Shown: positions 46,323-61,109 of the stretch, one piece after another
Layout of the letters: each line of letters opens with the position of its first letter
Position numbering within the stretch: position 1 is the stretch's first letter
NCBI GenBank assembly: GCA_001687465.1
Contig: LVLI01000226.1
Location: 1-64,000 of the forward strand
Length of the DNA: 64,000 bases
Source of the DNA: Halocafeteria seosinensis
Taxonomy: Eukaryota; Sar; Bigyra; Bicosoecida
Direction of reading: 5' to 3'
Made by a program: the position numbers and the translations under genes
Notes under the pieces: model-generated
The model's input: the letters and a program-made list of their open reading frames with translations, nothing else
What the model was told of the DNA's origin: nothing
Databases searched by the model: none

Positions 46323-48838
46323 CTAAGCTACTAAGGGATATTTGTTGATACCTGAAATAAGAGCTTTGCCCTCATATACCGGATCAACGTCTCGCATTCT
46401 GGCAACTGTCACTTTCAGTCGCTGCTCATCTTTCACCATTTCGTTCTTTATTCGCAGTGTCAAATACCATGTTGTGAAGGTTCTATCCTTGAAAATAGAA
46501 GAGAACTTGGTATTCTTCGGAGCAAATCCATCAGACGTGTTACGCTCTTCATTTTGCGTTTCCTCTAGTATCTGCCTCATCTCACTCGCAGGCTTGCCAA
46601 CAAGCTGTTCAGCGTCTTCATTGAACAACGTCACAATCTTGCTCCCTGTGGGATCACTTATGGCCACACGCAAGACATAAACCCAATCCGGTTGTTCAAC
46701 AGGGCCCTTCGTTATTTCGCTTATGTACTGATCACGAGCAGCGTCGTACACCAACTTCTTCCTAGACTTTCTTCCGTCAGCGAGTAGGGTTGGATCAGCG
46801 GGATACCAAGGAGGCGACTCAGGATTAGCAAAAATTTGTGTTACAGTCGCTTTAGTTATAATGACGTCGGCCTTTTCATGATCCATGCCTAGACCTTCGT
46901 CATCAATGGCAGACAGTGTCTTTCTCAATTCCACATTTGTAATTGCGCCACTGCCACCGCTAGTCCCACCTCTCTGAGTAAGTACCTTCGTCTCTGCTGA
47001 TGCTCCGCCGGCGTCGTACCAACCTCGAATTTGATGGGCCTCATTGATGTCCGGATTTACTTCGACCTTACTTGAGCGATTCGTTGATAAAGACCTGGTA
47101 TTGAAATCTGTGAGGCGTACTCCCTTGAGGGCAACCACGGCCTTCTCCAATTGATCGGTATTTGTCTGTGCATGTTCTCCCCATAGTGTCACTTGAATTT
47201 GCGATCCTGAGCGGTCAACCAATGACAGATCGCGTTTGTCTACCTCGTTACCACCTTTGGTGGAAATTGTTGCAACTTCTCCGACGTCTTTAGCCACACC
47301 AATAACGTCAACAATGGTTCCTTCAGTACTCATTTTCTCTGTGGGACTCCTCAAGCCGGCTAAACAAGCATGAATAGACTACAGTGATCGTAGAACATAC
47401 CTAGTTCGCCAATCGAAACAAAGTCGAAATGTTCGTTCTCAATCTTGTCATCGTCTTGGCAAGCTCTGCAGATGAAGCGTTAGTTGTCGTCGTGATTTCC
47501 AGAGTTAACCCCCAGGAAACACTTACTCAATTGTGGCGCGAGTGTCGAACGTGATTTCATATTCATTTTTGATAGAAGTGAATCGGCGGTTCGCTGCCTT
47601 TAATCGTCCACCACCCATTATATACACCTTTCCTTCTTGGATGACTTCAAAGAACTTATCAACGGCGTCTTTGAAGAACGTAGCCCGGATTTCAGTTCCG
47701 TGCTCATCAAGCAAATCACACGAGAAAAGAGATCCTTCCCCTTTCGCATTTTTCCAGTGGCGGACGTCTGATTTATTTGTTACCCGTACTTTGATCATCC
47801 AATTCTGAAGAAATGGGTTCAAAGCGGCCACAGGATGAATCTTATGATCAGAAGCACGTGCGATCGGGCCAGAGTAGCCCTTTGATTCGTATTTCACGCT
47901 AGAGGCATGCTGCTGTTCAACATTGGAGCTGGTGTTGGTATTCTGTTGTTGGAATGGTTTACCCTGCGGGTAGGATAACGAGACTAATACCAGTATCGAT
48001 TTCGTGGCTTTTCTTTATACGTACACGATTATAAGTGGCACTGCTCTGTTGGAAGTTCTCCTTTTCACTTTCACGTTGAGCTTCGAATTCCCGTTGTTTT
48101 TCCGGTGTGAAAGGTACTGGTTCACCAATTTTGTCCCCTAAGCGGGTAACCAGAGAACATTTCAATACCACGACAACTCTGCGGGAGCAAAATACAGTCA
48201 AAGTGTTGCAACCTAATTCTGAAGAAAACATGTCTCTCATACCTGTGTGACTGAATCTTTTGCACAGTAAAATCGTCCACTGCGATCACATCGTGTGTTG
48301 TCAGCTTGCCTTCGTGGATGAGCTGCAACCAGAGTTGGTTGGAGTTGGAACGCAGCGTTGACTAACATTGGAGCAGAATACCTACCTGGTTTATAGGACT
48401 TGCAAGCATTGCCGGAGTGCACCACTCTCCATCGGAGATAAGCGATCTGCAGACGACGATGGTATAATACATGACGGTCTTGTTTGAATTGGCACTCTCA
48501 TAATGACAAAAAGCACTCCAAAGGGGAGGGCAAAGGGCAGGATCAACTGCTACCCTATAAGCCATTACAGAAAGGTTCCAAGGGTTTTAAACATACCTGT
48601 ACCTCTCCTGAGTTTGTGCTTGGCTGCTCTGTGGGGTACTCAGCTTGCGAATATCCAAAATTTGAAGCTTAAGAGGGGCTTGCCCATCGTAAGGCTTCTC
48701 CTGCTGGAGTATCAACGGTACAGCATGGCGTGTAAGGGTGCTATCACTTCCATTTTGTCCCTGATTCAAGTTCTCCTGCTGTCCTCCATATGCATGCTGT
48801 TGCCTCTCTGCTCCAGGCTGTACAGGGGCTGCCATCAT
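46323..48838 (-). CDS. RPA1: Replication protein A large subunit (RPA1), zinc-ribbon cysteines absent
   Basis: Seven exons: 48838-48597, 48446-48386, 48322-48243, 48178-48025, 47963-47527, 47465-47401, 47359-46323; 691 aa. RPA70 coats single-stranded DNA in replication and repair. The N-terminal OB fold carries ERYRSLISDGEW and LIHEGKLTTHDVIAV; a Gln/Asn linker follows; DBD-A shows NPFLQNWMIKVRVTNKSDVRHW and VYIMGGGRLKAANRRFTS; DBD-B shows FDFVSIGEL and VTLWGEHA. In DBD-C the usual zinc ribbon (four Cys after W-Y-P-A) is replaced by WYPADPTLLADGRKS ... LVYDAARDQYISE, with no Cys at all, although flanking strands (WVYVLRVAISDPTGS, TLFNEDAEQLVG) are conserved. Frame and splice joins are intact, so this is divergence and not a break. 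Confidence 0.92.
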
Positions 48839-49773
48839 GCTTGATTACAGGTCGTTAAGAATTCCGGATTCAAATTGTGTTGGCCTTCTGCGTCGTTTGG
48901 CGCCCTTTAGCAAATGATGCAGGCAAATATACTGAAGCACAACCACAAAGAGTACTTTGTTTGAATATGTAGACACTACGGGTAGTGATCTGAATGGGAA
49001 CAGCGCAAGGAGGAGTGGCAAAACAACCCAAGGAGAATTTGAATTCAAACAACGTAGGGTGAATTTTTTTGAAATTGAAGTGATAAATTCAAATTACTTC
49101 AAGCTGTCTTCAATGACTCATGAGACTCTTCATCTTTGGAAGCATGATTCCATATGAAGCGCAGATTGGCTTAATCAATGCTGGAATTTGGCGTCTGGCT
49201 GGTTTCTGTACTACTACCAAAAGGAACAATCTACATGTATTTATTCGGACATGCTGCCGTCTTCATACAGGAATCAGGTTTCGGTGGGAATTGCATAAAC
49301 CGTCACTAAATACCACAGCTTGTTCAGTATGGATCATTTACAGGATGTGTCCAGTCAGATAGCATCGGAAAGTACGGCTTACGCAATGCATCAACAGTAG
49401 CATAGTAGCTAAGCATGTACCCACATGTTTAAAGGTAGTGGACACAGGTGTACGTTGTACTTCTATACGTGTACCACCGAAATGTGGCACACTCCTTTCG
49501 ACTTACATTGGCACCGGTGTATGCTCAGCGATTCTGAGCGTAGAGAGTGCTAGAACCACCATCATTGATGATCATTCGTACTTGCAAATACCGGTAGAGA
49601 CAGACGTGATTACAGTAGATGGACACCAATGCTCACTTCTGTAGACTTGTTGATTTGTTTGCATGTATATGTTAATGTTAGCTTCAAACCCAATTTCATA
49701 CATATAATACATTATAGTAAGCAAGAAAAACTTGACAAATTCTGAATAAAGTAAGCGCAACACCAAGTTCAGA
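48839..49773. other. Long intergenic region, RPA1 / KDEL protein
   Basis: This 935-bp stretch is the divergent space between RPA1 and the KDEL gene. Frames on both strands are short, and a hydrophobic minus frame ending 7 bp from the RPA1 start overlaps its expected leader. I see no gene, RNA gene or strong repeat. Confidence 0.35.
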
Positions 49774-50814
49774 ATGAAACGCTTCATGGCCGTGGCGATA
49801 CTGGCCACTAGTTTGCTCATCGCACAAACGCTGGCTGATGATGAGAACAATAGCACCCACCCCGTTACAGGTATAGGCAAGCCTCCCAATCCTTCGCAAC
49901 TCGCCATGCTACACAGCCTAGTGAATCTGACCACGTTATACTGGAACCAGTGCAACACGTCCTTCGAGGAAGCGCCTTCCCAGAGAGACGATTCAGGACA
50001 AAGTACTTGCATTACGGAGCCATTTCACGTGGGGCAAGCTTGGGCACACTTGCTACTCTCACGCTTATCCTCGATGACAGCAAATGGTGAACTAATGAGA
50101 CTAATGGACAATCAGCCAACCGCGAATGGAAACGGGTTCATGGACCAGCTTCTCGAGCTGGGGAGGAGACAGGGACCCTTGAGCACGCATGCGCATTTGG
50201 CGATGGAGTTCGAAGAAAGTGCATTTCGAGCCTATGGAAAACATTGTCAGACGCTCACTCGCCTATTAGGACAGACAAATAGTTCAGACTTTGATAACGA
50301 GACGTGGAAACATGTTGTATACGCATTCAAGATACCTATACAGGACTTTTCGCGGGTCGTTGACAAAATACGAAACGATAGTGAGCACTTCATGAACACA
50401 CTTTCAAAACTAAGATCAATTGCATCGGAGGCTTACACCGACAGAAGAGAATATGCTCAAGAAGGTGATAGTATCTTAGGATTCTGCCAACAGGTGGTCG
50501 ACATTTCAGACAAAATCGAGCGCTTTTTCGGAGAGGGGCTGCTTCATCTCTTCCAACAGCGCCTCGAAGCTCATAATCAGATCCTGGTACAGGCTAATGA
50601 GAGTAGACAGGCTCTGGAGCAAAAATCACATACAGATGCCTTTACGCAATTCGGTGTAATTGAAACCTTCGAACGCCTGCGAGAAAGGGGTGCTGCCGCG
50701 TCTCAGTACGTCCCTCAAGTAAGACAAGCATTGCTTGCAATTGGCAATAGACGCCAAATCCCGAGGACAATACCAAAGACTGAACGCCACGGATTTCCGA
50801 AGGATGAACTGTAG
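49774..50814 (+). CDS. ER-lumenal KDEL-tagged protein of unknown function
   Basis: Single exon, 346 aa. A clear signal peptide opens the protein (AVAILATSLLIAQTLA, cleavage likely before DDENNST) and the last four residues are KDEL, the ER retrieval signal. Several N-glycosylation sequons are present (NNST, NLT, NTS, NSS, NET, NDS, NES). The body is helical, with a few Cys (QCNTS, STCITEP, HCQTL, FCQQV) and heptad-like stretches (VVDKIRNDSEHFMNTLSKL, FQQRLEAHNQILVQANESRQ). No thioredoxin CxxC, J-domain or lectin motif is seen, and I do not recognise the family. Location in the ER lumen is well supported; its job is not known. Confidence 0.85.
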   Translation: MKRFMAVAILATSLLIAQTLADDENNSTHPVTGIGKPPNPSQLAMLHSLVNLTTLYWNQCNTSFEEAPSQRDDSGQSTCITEPFHVGQAWAHLLLSRLSSMTANGELMRLMDNQPTANGNGFMDQLLELGRRQGPLSTHAHLAMEFEESAFRAYGKHCQTLTRLLGQTNSSDFDNETWKHVVYAFKIPIQDFSRVVDKIRNDSEHFMNTLSKLRSIASEAYTDRREYAQEGDSILGFCQQVVDISDKIERFFGEGLLHLFQQRLEAHNQILVQANESRQALEQKSHTDAFTQFGVIETFERLRERGAAASQYVPQVRQALLAIGNRRQIPRTIPKTERHGFPKDEL

Positions 50815-50829
50815 AAGCTCCGAATCGTG

Positions 50830-54292
<3,463 letters not shown>

Positions 54293-54780
54293 ATGGGAAG
54301 GGCACTATACCTATAAATCATAAACTAACAACACTATTCCATCGCAAGCAACTACATTGAAGTTGAACTTTGATTTGAATTCCAAAGGCGAAGGGAACGG
54401 CATTTAGGTAAATTGATGCAATGGTAATAGTGGGAAACGCCGTACGAGCTAGTTTGAATCACATTAGTGTGTATTGTACAGTACTGTGATTGAGCAGCTG
54501 GACGCAAGGCGCAAGATCTATGTTATGAGGCGACCCTGCACCAGTGTTGCAATCACCCCCGCTACTGAGAACATCCGCAAGGAGCGACCTTAAGTACACC
54601 TGCTCGATTCAAGCTTACATTAACACAGTTCGAGTTCGAGAGACGCGCGGTGATTGTTCCTACGCTCCCAGTCCTGAAGACTACAAAGAAGAATGAGTCT
54701 TCTAACATTACAGCATCTGGAATGATTGATAGTGTGTGTCACATATCTGATAATGTGCTACCATTGGGAGAGTCTCTGGG
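54293..54780. other. Intergenic, MCM8 promoter side
   Basis: This 488-bp region lies between the MCM8 start and the end of MAK16. No gene is supported; short frames only. Confidence 0.35.
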
Positions 54781-56449
54781 TTACCACGAAGCTACTTTTT
54801 GTTTTCCTGCATCTTCGTCTTCACGTTCATACTCAATCTCTACGCGAGGCTTGGCAGGAGTAATCGCCTTATAATCATCATCCAGTGTTCCTTTCCTCTT
54901 CTGCTTCAATTTCTTTTTCATTGCAGAAGAGGAGGAAGCAGGCTCTCTCCGGCCCCGTTTTGATCCGGATATACCATTCTGGTTACTGTTTCCTGTTTCC
55001 TCGTCTTCCTCATCATCGTCGCCATAGAAATCTAAGTCGTTTTGGCCAAACCCATCCTCGTCATCACTGTCTTCTTCCCCAATACCGGAGAATCTATACT
55101 TATCCGCAATTTCTTCTACATCGCTGTCTTCTTCTTCATCGATATCAGCGTCTTCAACATATTCAATCTCTTCAGCGTCCGATTCGTCACTCTCACCTTC
55201 ACCCTCGTCCGAAGCTTCAGTACCTTTCTGTTTATTCTCATACTCACTGCTAGCTTCATTTAGAGCAGAATTGTATTGTGCCTCGGGAAAATTGTAAATA
55301 TCACCGTAAGTTCCATCTTTTAATCGTGACAATAACTCTTTTTCAATCGATTTCTCAATATTAGCAGCTTTCTGCAAACAAAAAGAAAAAACATGAAGTT
55401 CAAGTAGCAACATACCATCCATGCACGCTATTTCAAAACCTAAAGTAGCAAAAAACCCATCAGAAACTCAGTACGAAGTGGAAACTAATTTTTTTCACGA
55501 GCTAATCAAGAGAAAGGTTGATCAATCACTTGGGTTTTCAGCATCTCCCGGAGACATAGCTTTTTTTAAAGAAAAAATGCAAAAGAGGAGAAACGAGGGC
55601 AATGACATTCACGCGGTCCATCAGAAACTCAGTACGAAGTGGAAATTGATTGTTTCACGGGCTAATCAATAGAAAGGTTGATTGCTCATCACTTGGGCCT
55701 TGACGCTTTGCCTCCTTCATGCTCCTCCTCAACTTTGCACAGAAATAATCAACACATAAGAAAACCAAGAAGCGAAAACTTACCAAAGCCTTCTGTTCTC
55801 TCCTCTTTTCCCTTTGCTCTACTTTCTTGTGTATACGCATTAAGCGCGGTTGGACCTTCTTGGTGAGCTTCCTCATTCGGATCAGGTACTGTGTAATCTT
55901 TGTCAATCTCTGCTTGTTCTTGTGTAGCAAAAATTTCGGAAAATATTGCAAGTGAGTATCGACCTGTTCTAATGCCTTCTCATAATTCCTTGAAAGCTGC
56001 AGAGAAACAGACGATGATGATAAAGTTCCGTTTCAACACACTCTTCACCCAGTGGCTGAGTTTGCTACATAAAGGCAAAGTCCAATAGACGCAAAGCACC
56101 TTATTGCCTACCTTTATTTTCTCCCACAAATTCTTGGGGGTATGAGCTCGTTCAGCTGTCTTTATGTATAAATAACATCGTCCTTCATGTTCCCGTATGG
56201 TAGCATAGCGGCTGTTTGCCAGCGGACAGGAGCTCCTATTACAGAGCCCAGTAACATTATAAGGATTCCGACAAAAGATAGACTTATCATCGACCCTGTA
56301 TTTAACGAGAAATCGCAAACAAAGTATCATAATAGCCAATGAACCATGACGATGAGAGGAGACAGAGGAACTACCTGGCGCACTTACTTGCTCTTAAAGG
56401 AGCAATGACCGTTGTTTATGATCTCCCAAATGAGCTCGTCGTGCTGCAT
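54781..56449 (-). CDS. MAK16: MAK16 ribosome biogenesis protein
   Basis: Four exons: 56449-56388, 56295-56112, 55996-55784, 55371-54781 (phases 2, 0, 0); 349 aa. MAK16 is a pre-60S assembly factor that joins RPF1 on early nucleolar particles. It begins [13 protein letters not shown], then [20 protein letters not shown] with the conserved Cys set, [38 protein letters not shown], and [11 protein letters not shown]. The C-terminal third is highly acidic (Asp/Glu/Ser blocks) and ends with basic clusters and IEYEREDED, as in the family. The third intron is 412 nt, several times the local norm, and contains a direct repeat. Confidence 0.93.
55457..55697. repeat. Imperfect direct repeat inside MAK16 intron 3
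   Basis: Copies of about 78 bp at 55457-55534 and 55618-55697. They share CCATCAGAAACTCAGTACGA at the start and GAGAAAGGTTGAT / TAGAAAGGTTGAT with CACTTGGG at the end, with scattered changes between. The spacing is 161 bp. The repeat may mark a segmental duplication or a short non-autonomous element in the enlarged intron. Confidence 0.75.
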
Positions 56450-56818
56450 TTTGGACGATACTTCTGTATAGTACTATAAACTGCAGTATGTACTCTGTTT
56501 GAATCGATATGAACCACCAAAACTTCGGTTAAAGGACACTGACACCTCCGAAAAAAGCCGGAAACTTAGTAGCCGAAAAGATAGACTCGTTGAAGTTTAC
56601 TTCAACTTGCAATCATAAGAGTAAGTCAGCCATGACACCGCTTTCTTATATGCTACGATTGTGGAAAGAGAAAACGAATTAGGAGTTTGGAACTTGTCAA
56701 TGAAGCGCGATTGATGCCAACCGTGCCGCTACTGTGTTCGGGTAGTGCTGAATTGCTTAGATAACGAGCTGATTCCTCAGTGGGACCGTTAGGAGACCTT
56801 CCGTAATCCAAACACAGA
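56450..56818. promoter_or_regulatory. Divergent promoter MAK16 / MORN gene
   Basis: The 369 bp between two outward starts contains no gene. Both promoters must lie here; no element is identifiable. Confidence 0.35.
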
Positions 56819-57615
56819 ATGCCTCCGAAGAAATCCTCATCAAAACAGCAACGTCGTGACTCCACAGATAAGTCCAAAGAAGCAGCCCAACAAGAAACAA
56901 CAGAGGAAGAGGAGGTTAAAGAGGAACCAACAACAGGCAGATCTACCTTTCGATTCGTGGATGGATCAACTTATGGTATGTTAGGAGGTGCCTTTTGTCC
57001 ATGGTTAATTGGAATGAATATACCCATCGTCTCTGGTATTCGTTCCTAGCAGAAGGTGATTGGATTGAGCAAAATGGAATAAAGTACAGGCATGGTGAAG
57101 GGACCTTCACACATCCGTCTGGAGAGAAGTATGAGGGTAGTTGGGAGTGGGACGTGATGACCGGACATGGCAAGTTTCACAGCGTAACTGGTTCCTACTA
57201 TGAGGTAAGGGACACGTGTTCGGTTTTTCTTGTTACTGGGCAATTTGGATAGTGCTACCTCAGGGGGAGTTTAAGGACGGTGCATACCAAGGACAAGGCT
57301 TCTACCAGTGGCCCGATGGTGCGTCATACGGGGGCGGGTGGATACAGAACAGGTACGTTTCGAATACGTCTCTCTTGAGAAGCTTGGATGGCTTTTAGAC
57401 ATTCACTTTTTTACAGGATGCACGGAGCTGGAAGGTACACGTCTCCAGAAGGTGTTGCGTGGCAAGGGGAGTTCTTCAACGGAAAGTACTACAACGGCAA
57501 AGCCTACATTAGTCTGCATTCAACGGAGGTGGCCGACGTTTTCAAAGCTATTGAAGAGACAGAGGTGGACCAACCCGAAACTAAAGAGAATACCCCCGAG
57601 GAAGCGAAGGAGTAG
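56819..57615 (+). CDS. MORN-repeat protein, probably axonemal or membrane-linked
   Basis: Four exons: 56819-56975, 57053-57204, 57264-57352, 57417-57615 (phases 1, 0, 2); 198 aa. A basic then acidic N-terminal tail precedes at least five MORN-type repeats: Y-x-G-x-W and Y-x-G-x-F cores occur as STYEGDW, EKYEGSWEWDVMTGHGKF, SYYEGEFKDGAYQGQGFYQW, SYGGGWIQNRMHGAGRY and VAWQGEFFNGKYYNG. The exons end between repeats, as expected for repeat expansion. MORN proteins of this size include axonemal (MORN2/3, RSPH1-like) and membrane-binding types. With CFAP46 and a Piercer-like gene nearby an axonemal role is plausible but unproven. Its stop lies only 22 bp from that of the next gene. Confidence 0.8.
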
Positions 57616-57636
57616 ATTCCGACCCTTGCACGTTTC

Positions 57637-58692
57637 CTACACTTCGACGGTAGTTCGAGACTGAAATGTGTCTTCACCCCTTTGAAATATTTCCGACTCC
57701 GTTCTCACCTTCTGAGCAGATCCATCCGCTGAAATATCGGTAAAAGTAGAGGAAGAATCTTCTTCATCTTCTGCGTCGTCGATGATGAGCTGTTTCTTCT
57801 GAATGCTTTTCTGACGTATTCGGCTCAGATCCTGAGCCATCTTTGGTAGCCATTTTTGTGCAGGTCCCCGGTGGAGCCACTGTTGTCCAAAATGTTGGCT
57901 ATTACCCAGCATACCCTGCAGTACGATGAATCCGGGACCAAGTGCCTAAAATAGTAAAACTGCAGCACATTAACAATGAATTACCTGCTTTTTAGCAAAG
58001 ACCCTGTACTTCGCTTCGAAGAACTGTGATTCATCTGTAGATACTGGGAGTTCGTTTGGATTTAAAGCTTCCCATAGAATATCTTTCAAATGCTGCGCAT
58101 TTGGATTCAGTAGTGGCATTTCACCGTTGTCGTCAAATGCTTTTTCAAGTTCCCCGTTGTCCTCCAGCTTGGAAAACAGCTCTCTCGAAATTCTGTTTTG
58201 TGTGTTGGCGTAAGCATTTCGGAGTGTCTTCGATGCCGCTGTTGAGTCCTTGACATGTGTGTATATTTCCTTGGAATTGACTCCTTTTTTGATATGTATT
58301 TCAAAGTCATGGTCTCCAGTGTCTTCGTCATCGTCCTCAAATGTTTCTTCGTTTTCCCTACTCTTTCTCTCGCTCTTTTTCCTAAGGCGCTCTCGTTCAT
58401 GCTTTTTGCGGTCAAGTTTCGTCTCCCCATTGAATCGAGGAGGCTTGGCGTTTTTCGGAGGTCTTTGCTTTTTGCCTTCTCCCAGGTCGACCTCTTTGGC
58501 GTGGACGTCAACATCCAATTCTTTTGGGGCCTCCTGGGGCTTTCCCCCCAGGTCATCCCTCTTTGACATGGCAGCAATGTCTGCAGAGATATCGGAAACA
58601 GTTTCATCTTCGAAATCTTGTCCAGAGACGCCCACGTGCCATAGAAACGCTATCAAAAGACAGCTCCATAGCCTCGTGCCATTGCTGGTCAT
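57637..58692 (-). CDS. Secretory-pathway charged protein, unknown (338 aa)
   Basis: Two exons, 58692-57985 and 57945-57637, joined in phase 0. The ATG at 58692 is chosen because it starts a good signal peptide (WSCLLIAFLWHVGVSG); upstream in-frame ATGs at 58707 and 58773 would bury it. The mature protein is dominated by Lys, Arg, Glu and Asp (KKHERERLRKKSERKSREN, then EDDDEDTGDHD), followed by a helical part (RNAYANTQNRISRELFSKL, NPNELPVSTDESQFFEAKYR) continuing across the intron into LGPGFIVLQGMLGN. No ER retention signal is seen. I do not recognise a domain; the second half looks folded and could be a conserved ER or secreted module. Confidence 0.65.
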
Positions 58693-59232
58693 ATCTACCA
58701 CGTTCATGCGCCCGTGAAGCCAGCATGTGCAGCGGGAGCACACGCTATAAGCAGTGCAACTCCAAAAAAGCAACTTTAATATTTACGTATATTCTCAATA
58801 CTAACAATCAGATGAAAACGGGCCACAAGTTGAAGCTAAGTAACGAAGAAGCCGTTTGCAGCTACTTTCCCATACCTTCTCCAGTCAATCCCCGAAGGGT
58901 ATCATCATAGAAGCCAGACAGTCATGAAGGGGATCCCTAATTTGAAAAGTCAAGAGAAACTAGATAGAAGCGGGAGTGGGGCTGTTAAAGTACTGAAAGT
59001 GTCTCACTGAATTCTTAGTGTAAAAACAGTTACTAGTGACTATTGAATCATCCGTACCCAAAGAACGACTTCTTGAGCAGTAAAAATATACGTTCTGTTG
59101 CTAGTAATGCAGTTAGATATTACTTCGACTACCTGGAGATACTGGAAATAGCTTGTCTCGAATTGATGGCACTCCACTTGCTGTTGATACTACCTGGCTT
59201 ACTCATCTTCCAGAGTGGTTCCGGTGCCATTT
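58693..59232. other. Intergenic, upstream of secreted protein gene
   Basis: 540 bp between the start of the secreted-protein gene and the end of PEX2, both on the minus strand. No gene or repeat is seen. Confidence 0.35.
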
Positions 59233-60647
59233 TCATTGTTGAACCGCCCGTTCAACGATAGTTCCACATTCAGGGCATCTGCAAGGATAAAGCGGGGATT
59301 TGACCGTAATATACCGTCTGATAAAGTGTGAATCCATCGGTCACATACTCGTAATCCGGCTCTTCAATGACTGCTGTATGAAGACAGAAATAGCACAATG
59401 GATGAGCACATGGAATACACAATAGAGGCATAGAAGCTGGATTTTTGCCACACTCAACGCAGATTGTTGGAACACTGTCTAGCATTGCGTTTCTAATGGC
59501 CGTTGAGGAATAGTAGCCCGTAGAGCCGAGGTGATTTGAATTTGCTACCGAAGCAGCAGCAGAAACCCCTGTGAGTGATGCTAGCTTTCCAATGCCTTGC
59601 TTTACCCTCTTAAATATTAAGTACAGCATCCTTCTCACAGCATACCAATCCACGTGAGTGTGTAGAGTTGAGAGCAGATCCTGTATCCCAAGGTAGCTCC
59701 AATATATGTACTTGCAATTGTTCTAGAGAAATATCGTGAACGAAACTTACTAGAAATGAGTCCCATAATAGTTGGCGGTTCATGATATCATAAGCAGGGG
59801 AAGGGTAGAAAGGAAATGGAGAACTGGGCATCATCCTCATGTTTGTCATCCTAGAAAGGACCGAAGGGAATCGTCCGTCAGCAAGAAATCGCAACGAGTT
59901 GAGTAGGCATGCCACTTTGAAGACCTTATTCACTAGATCAATGACAAGGAGGGCGAATTGCTTCCAAACATTCTCGGAATGCTCCCTCCAATGGTTTTCT
60001 TCTACATGCCTCTGAAGTCTGTCCCATGCCCACTTCAGAGCAACGTAGGCTAGGGTGTAGAGACAGCTCTGTCGGCGAGTTAACCAAGGTCTTGCTTCCG
60101 GTAGATTGGTTTCTGTTGTTTTGGGATCTTGTGGTTGACTGTGTGAGACTTTTGGGGCGTCTTTCCTGATAGTCTCTGCTCTTTGCTCCCGTATAGTCGA
60201 TGAACTGCCACTTACTGCTCCATCTGCTGGTGTCTGCTGTCGCGCATGATAGTCCAGAATATCTTGAGAAGAGGGCAGTTTAGAATTGTTTGCCCATCGA
60301 AGGTCTTGCACTTGTTGCCCCGGTGATGGTTTATCTTGGAGCACACTGGAGCACATAACCATTCCCGAGAGTACCGCTTTCAGTTCAGGTGTGAAGCTTT
60401 CCATTACACGCGGCTGTAAGAATCAATGGTCGATAAAAAAGAAAACAAGTTGCTGGGCCTCAAAATTAGGTGCTCCTCTTACCTGAAACCATGAGAGCGC
60501 ACTCCTTGCTTGGGAAGCAAGCAATTCGAGCAGCTCCTCGTCCAGATATTGAGCATCTAATTGCCTGACGCGACCAACCCGGATAGGACGGGAGCTCATT
60601 TCCCCCGTAGCGTACGTCTCAAATTCACCCGCCGACAAACAAGACAC
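59233..60647 (-). CDS. PEX2: Peroxin PEX2 (RING ubiquitin ligase of the peroxisomal import machinery)
   Basis: Four exons: 60647-60483, 60413-59751, 59680-59349, 59278-59233 (phases 0, 0, 2); 401 aa, or 385 aa from the Met at 60599. PEX2, PEX10 and PEX12 form the membrane ligase that ubiquitinates and recycles PEX5. The N-terminus RVRQLDAQYLDEELLELL, the helix SFTPELKAVLSGMVM and the membrane domain match the family. The RING is split by the last intron: CVECGKNPASMPLLCIPCAHPLCYFC then CPECGTIVE, so the small last exon supplies the final two Cys. A Ser/Gln-rich insert sits between helices one and two. Confidence 0.85.
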
Positions 60648-61109
60648 AACAACAGCACTGCGTTGATGGCGACCAAGACCAATTCTCAGTCTATATTATA
60701 TAAACTATAGGATGTCCGCTGTGGCATGGCATTGCATGCTGGCAAGTTCGGAACTTGAAGTTCCAGCGTCATTCATCCCACCTTCACAAACATGCTGATT
60801 GGAATTGGTTGCCCTTATCAGTGTGTAGAGTGCCACTACCACATGACTAGAGACTAGTCTAGAGTTCCATGGATGAGTAGTTTTGTGTTGTCGTATTGGG
60901 ATGATAGGACCTCTCATTTCCATGAGAAAAGCATTTGTTTAAAGGGGTAGCACAGTCGACTGGGTGTTTGCCGTTTAGAGACGCAAACTTCAAGATAGAG
61001 TTTATTTTGCTTGATTACAGGAGTCATACCGCCGTAGCAGCACCGTACTACGTCGGGTTCTGTTTGCCAAGTAAGCATGCAAATTTCAAGGGAATGAGGA
61101 GGAGTGACG
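60648..61109. promoter_or_regulatory. Divergent promoter PEX2 / long terminal frame
   Basis: 460 bp between outward-facing starts, without a supportable gene. A TATATAA-like run (ATTATATAAACTATAG) near 60693-60709 lies about 50 bp upstream of the PEX2 ATG and is a possible TATA element for that gene. Confidence 0.35.

Noticed and set aside
54885-55263. Plus-strand His/Arg and Phe/Leu frames opposite the MAK16 acidic tail
   Set aside because: They are antisense shadows of Asp/Glu/Ser codon runs.
55421-55672. 83-codon plus-strand frame inside MAK16 intron 3
   Set aside because: Its two ends are copies of the same direct repeat and it crosses no splice logic; repeat structure explains the open frame better than a gene.
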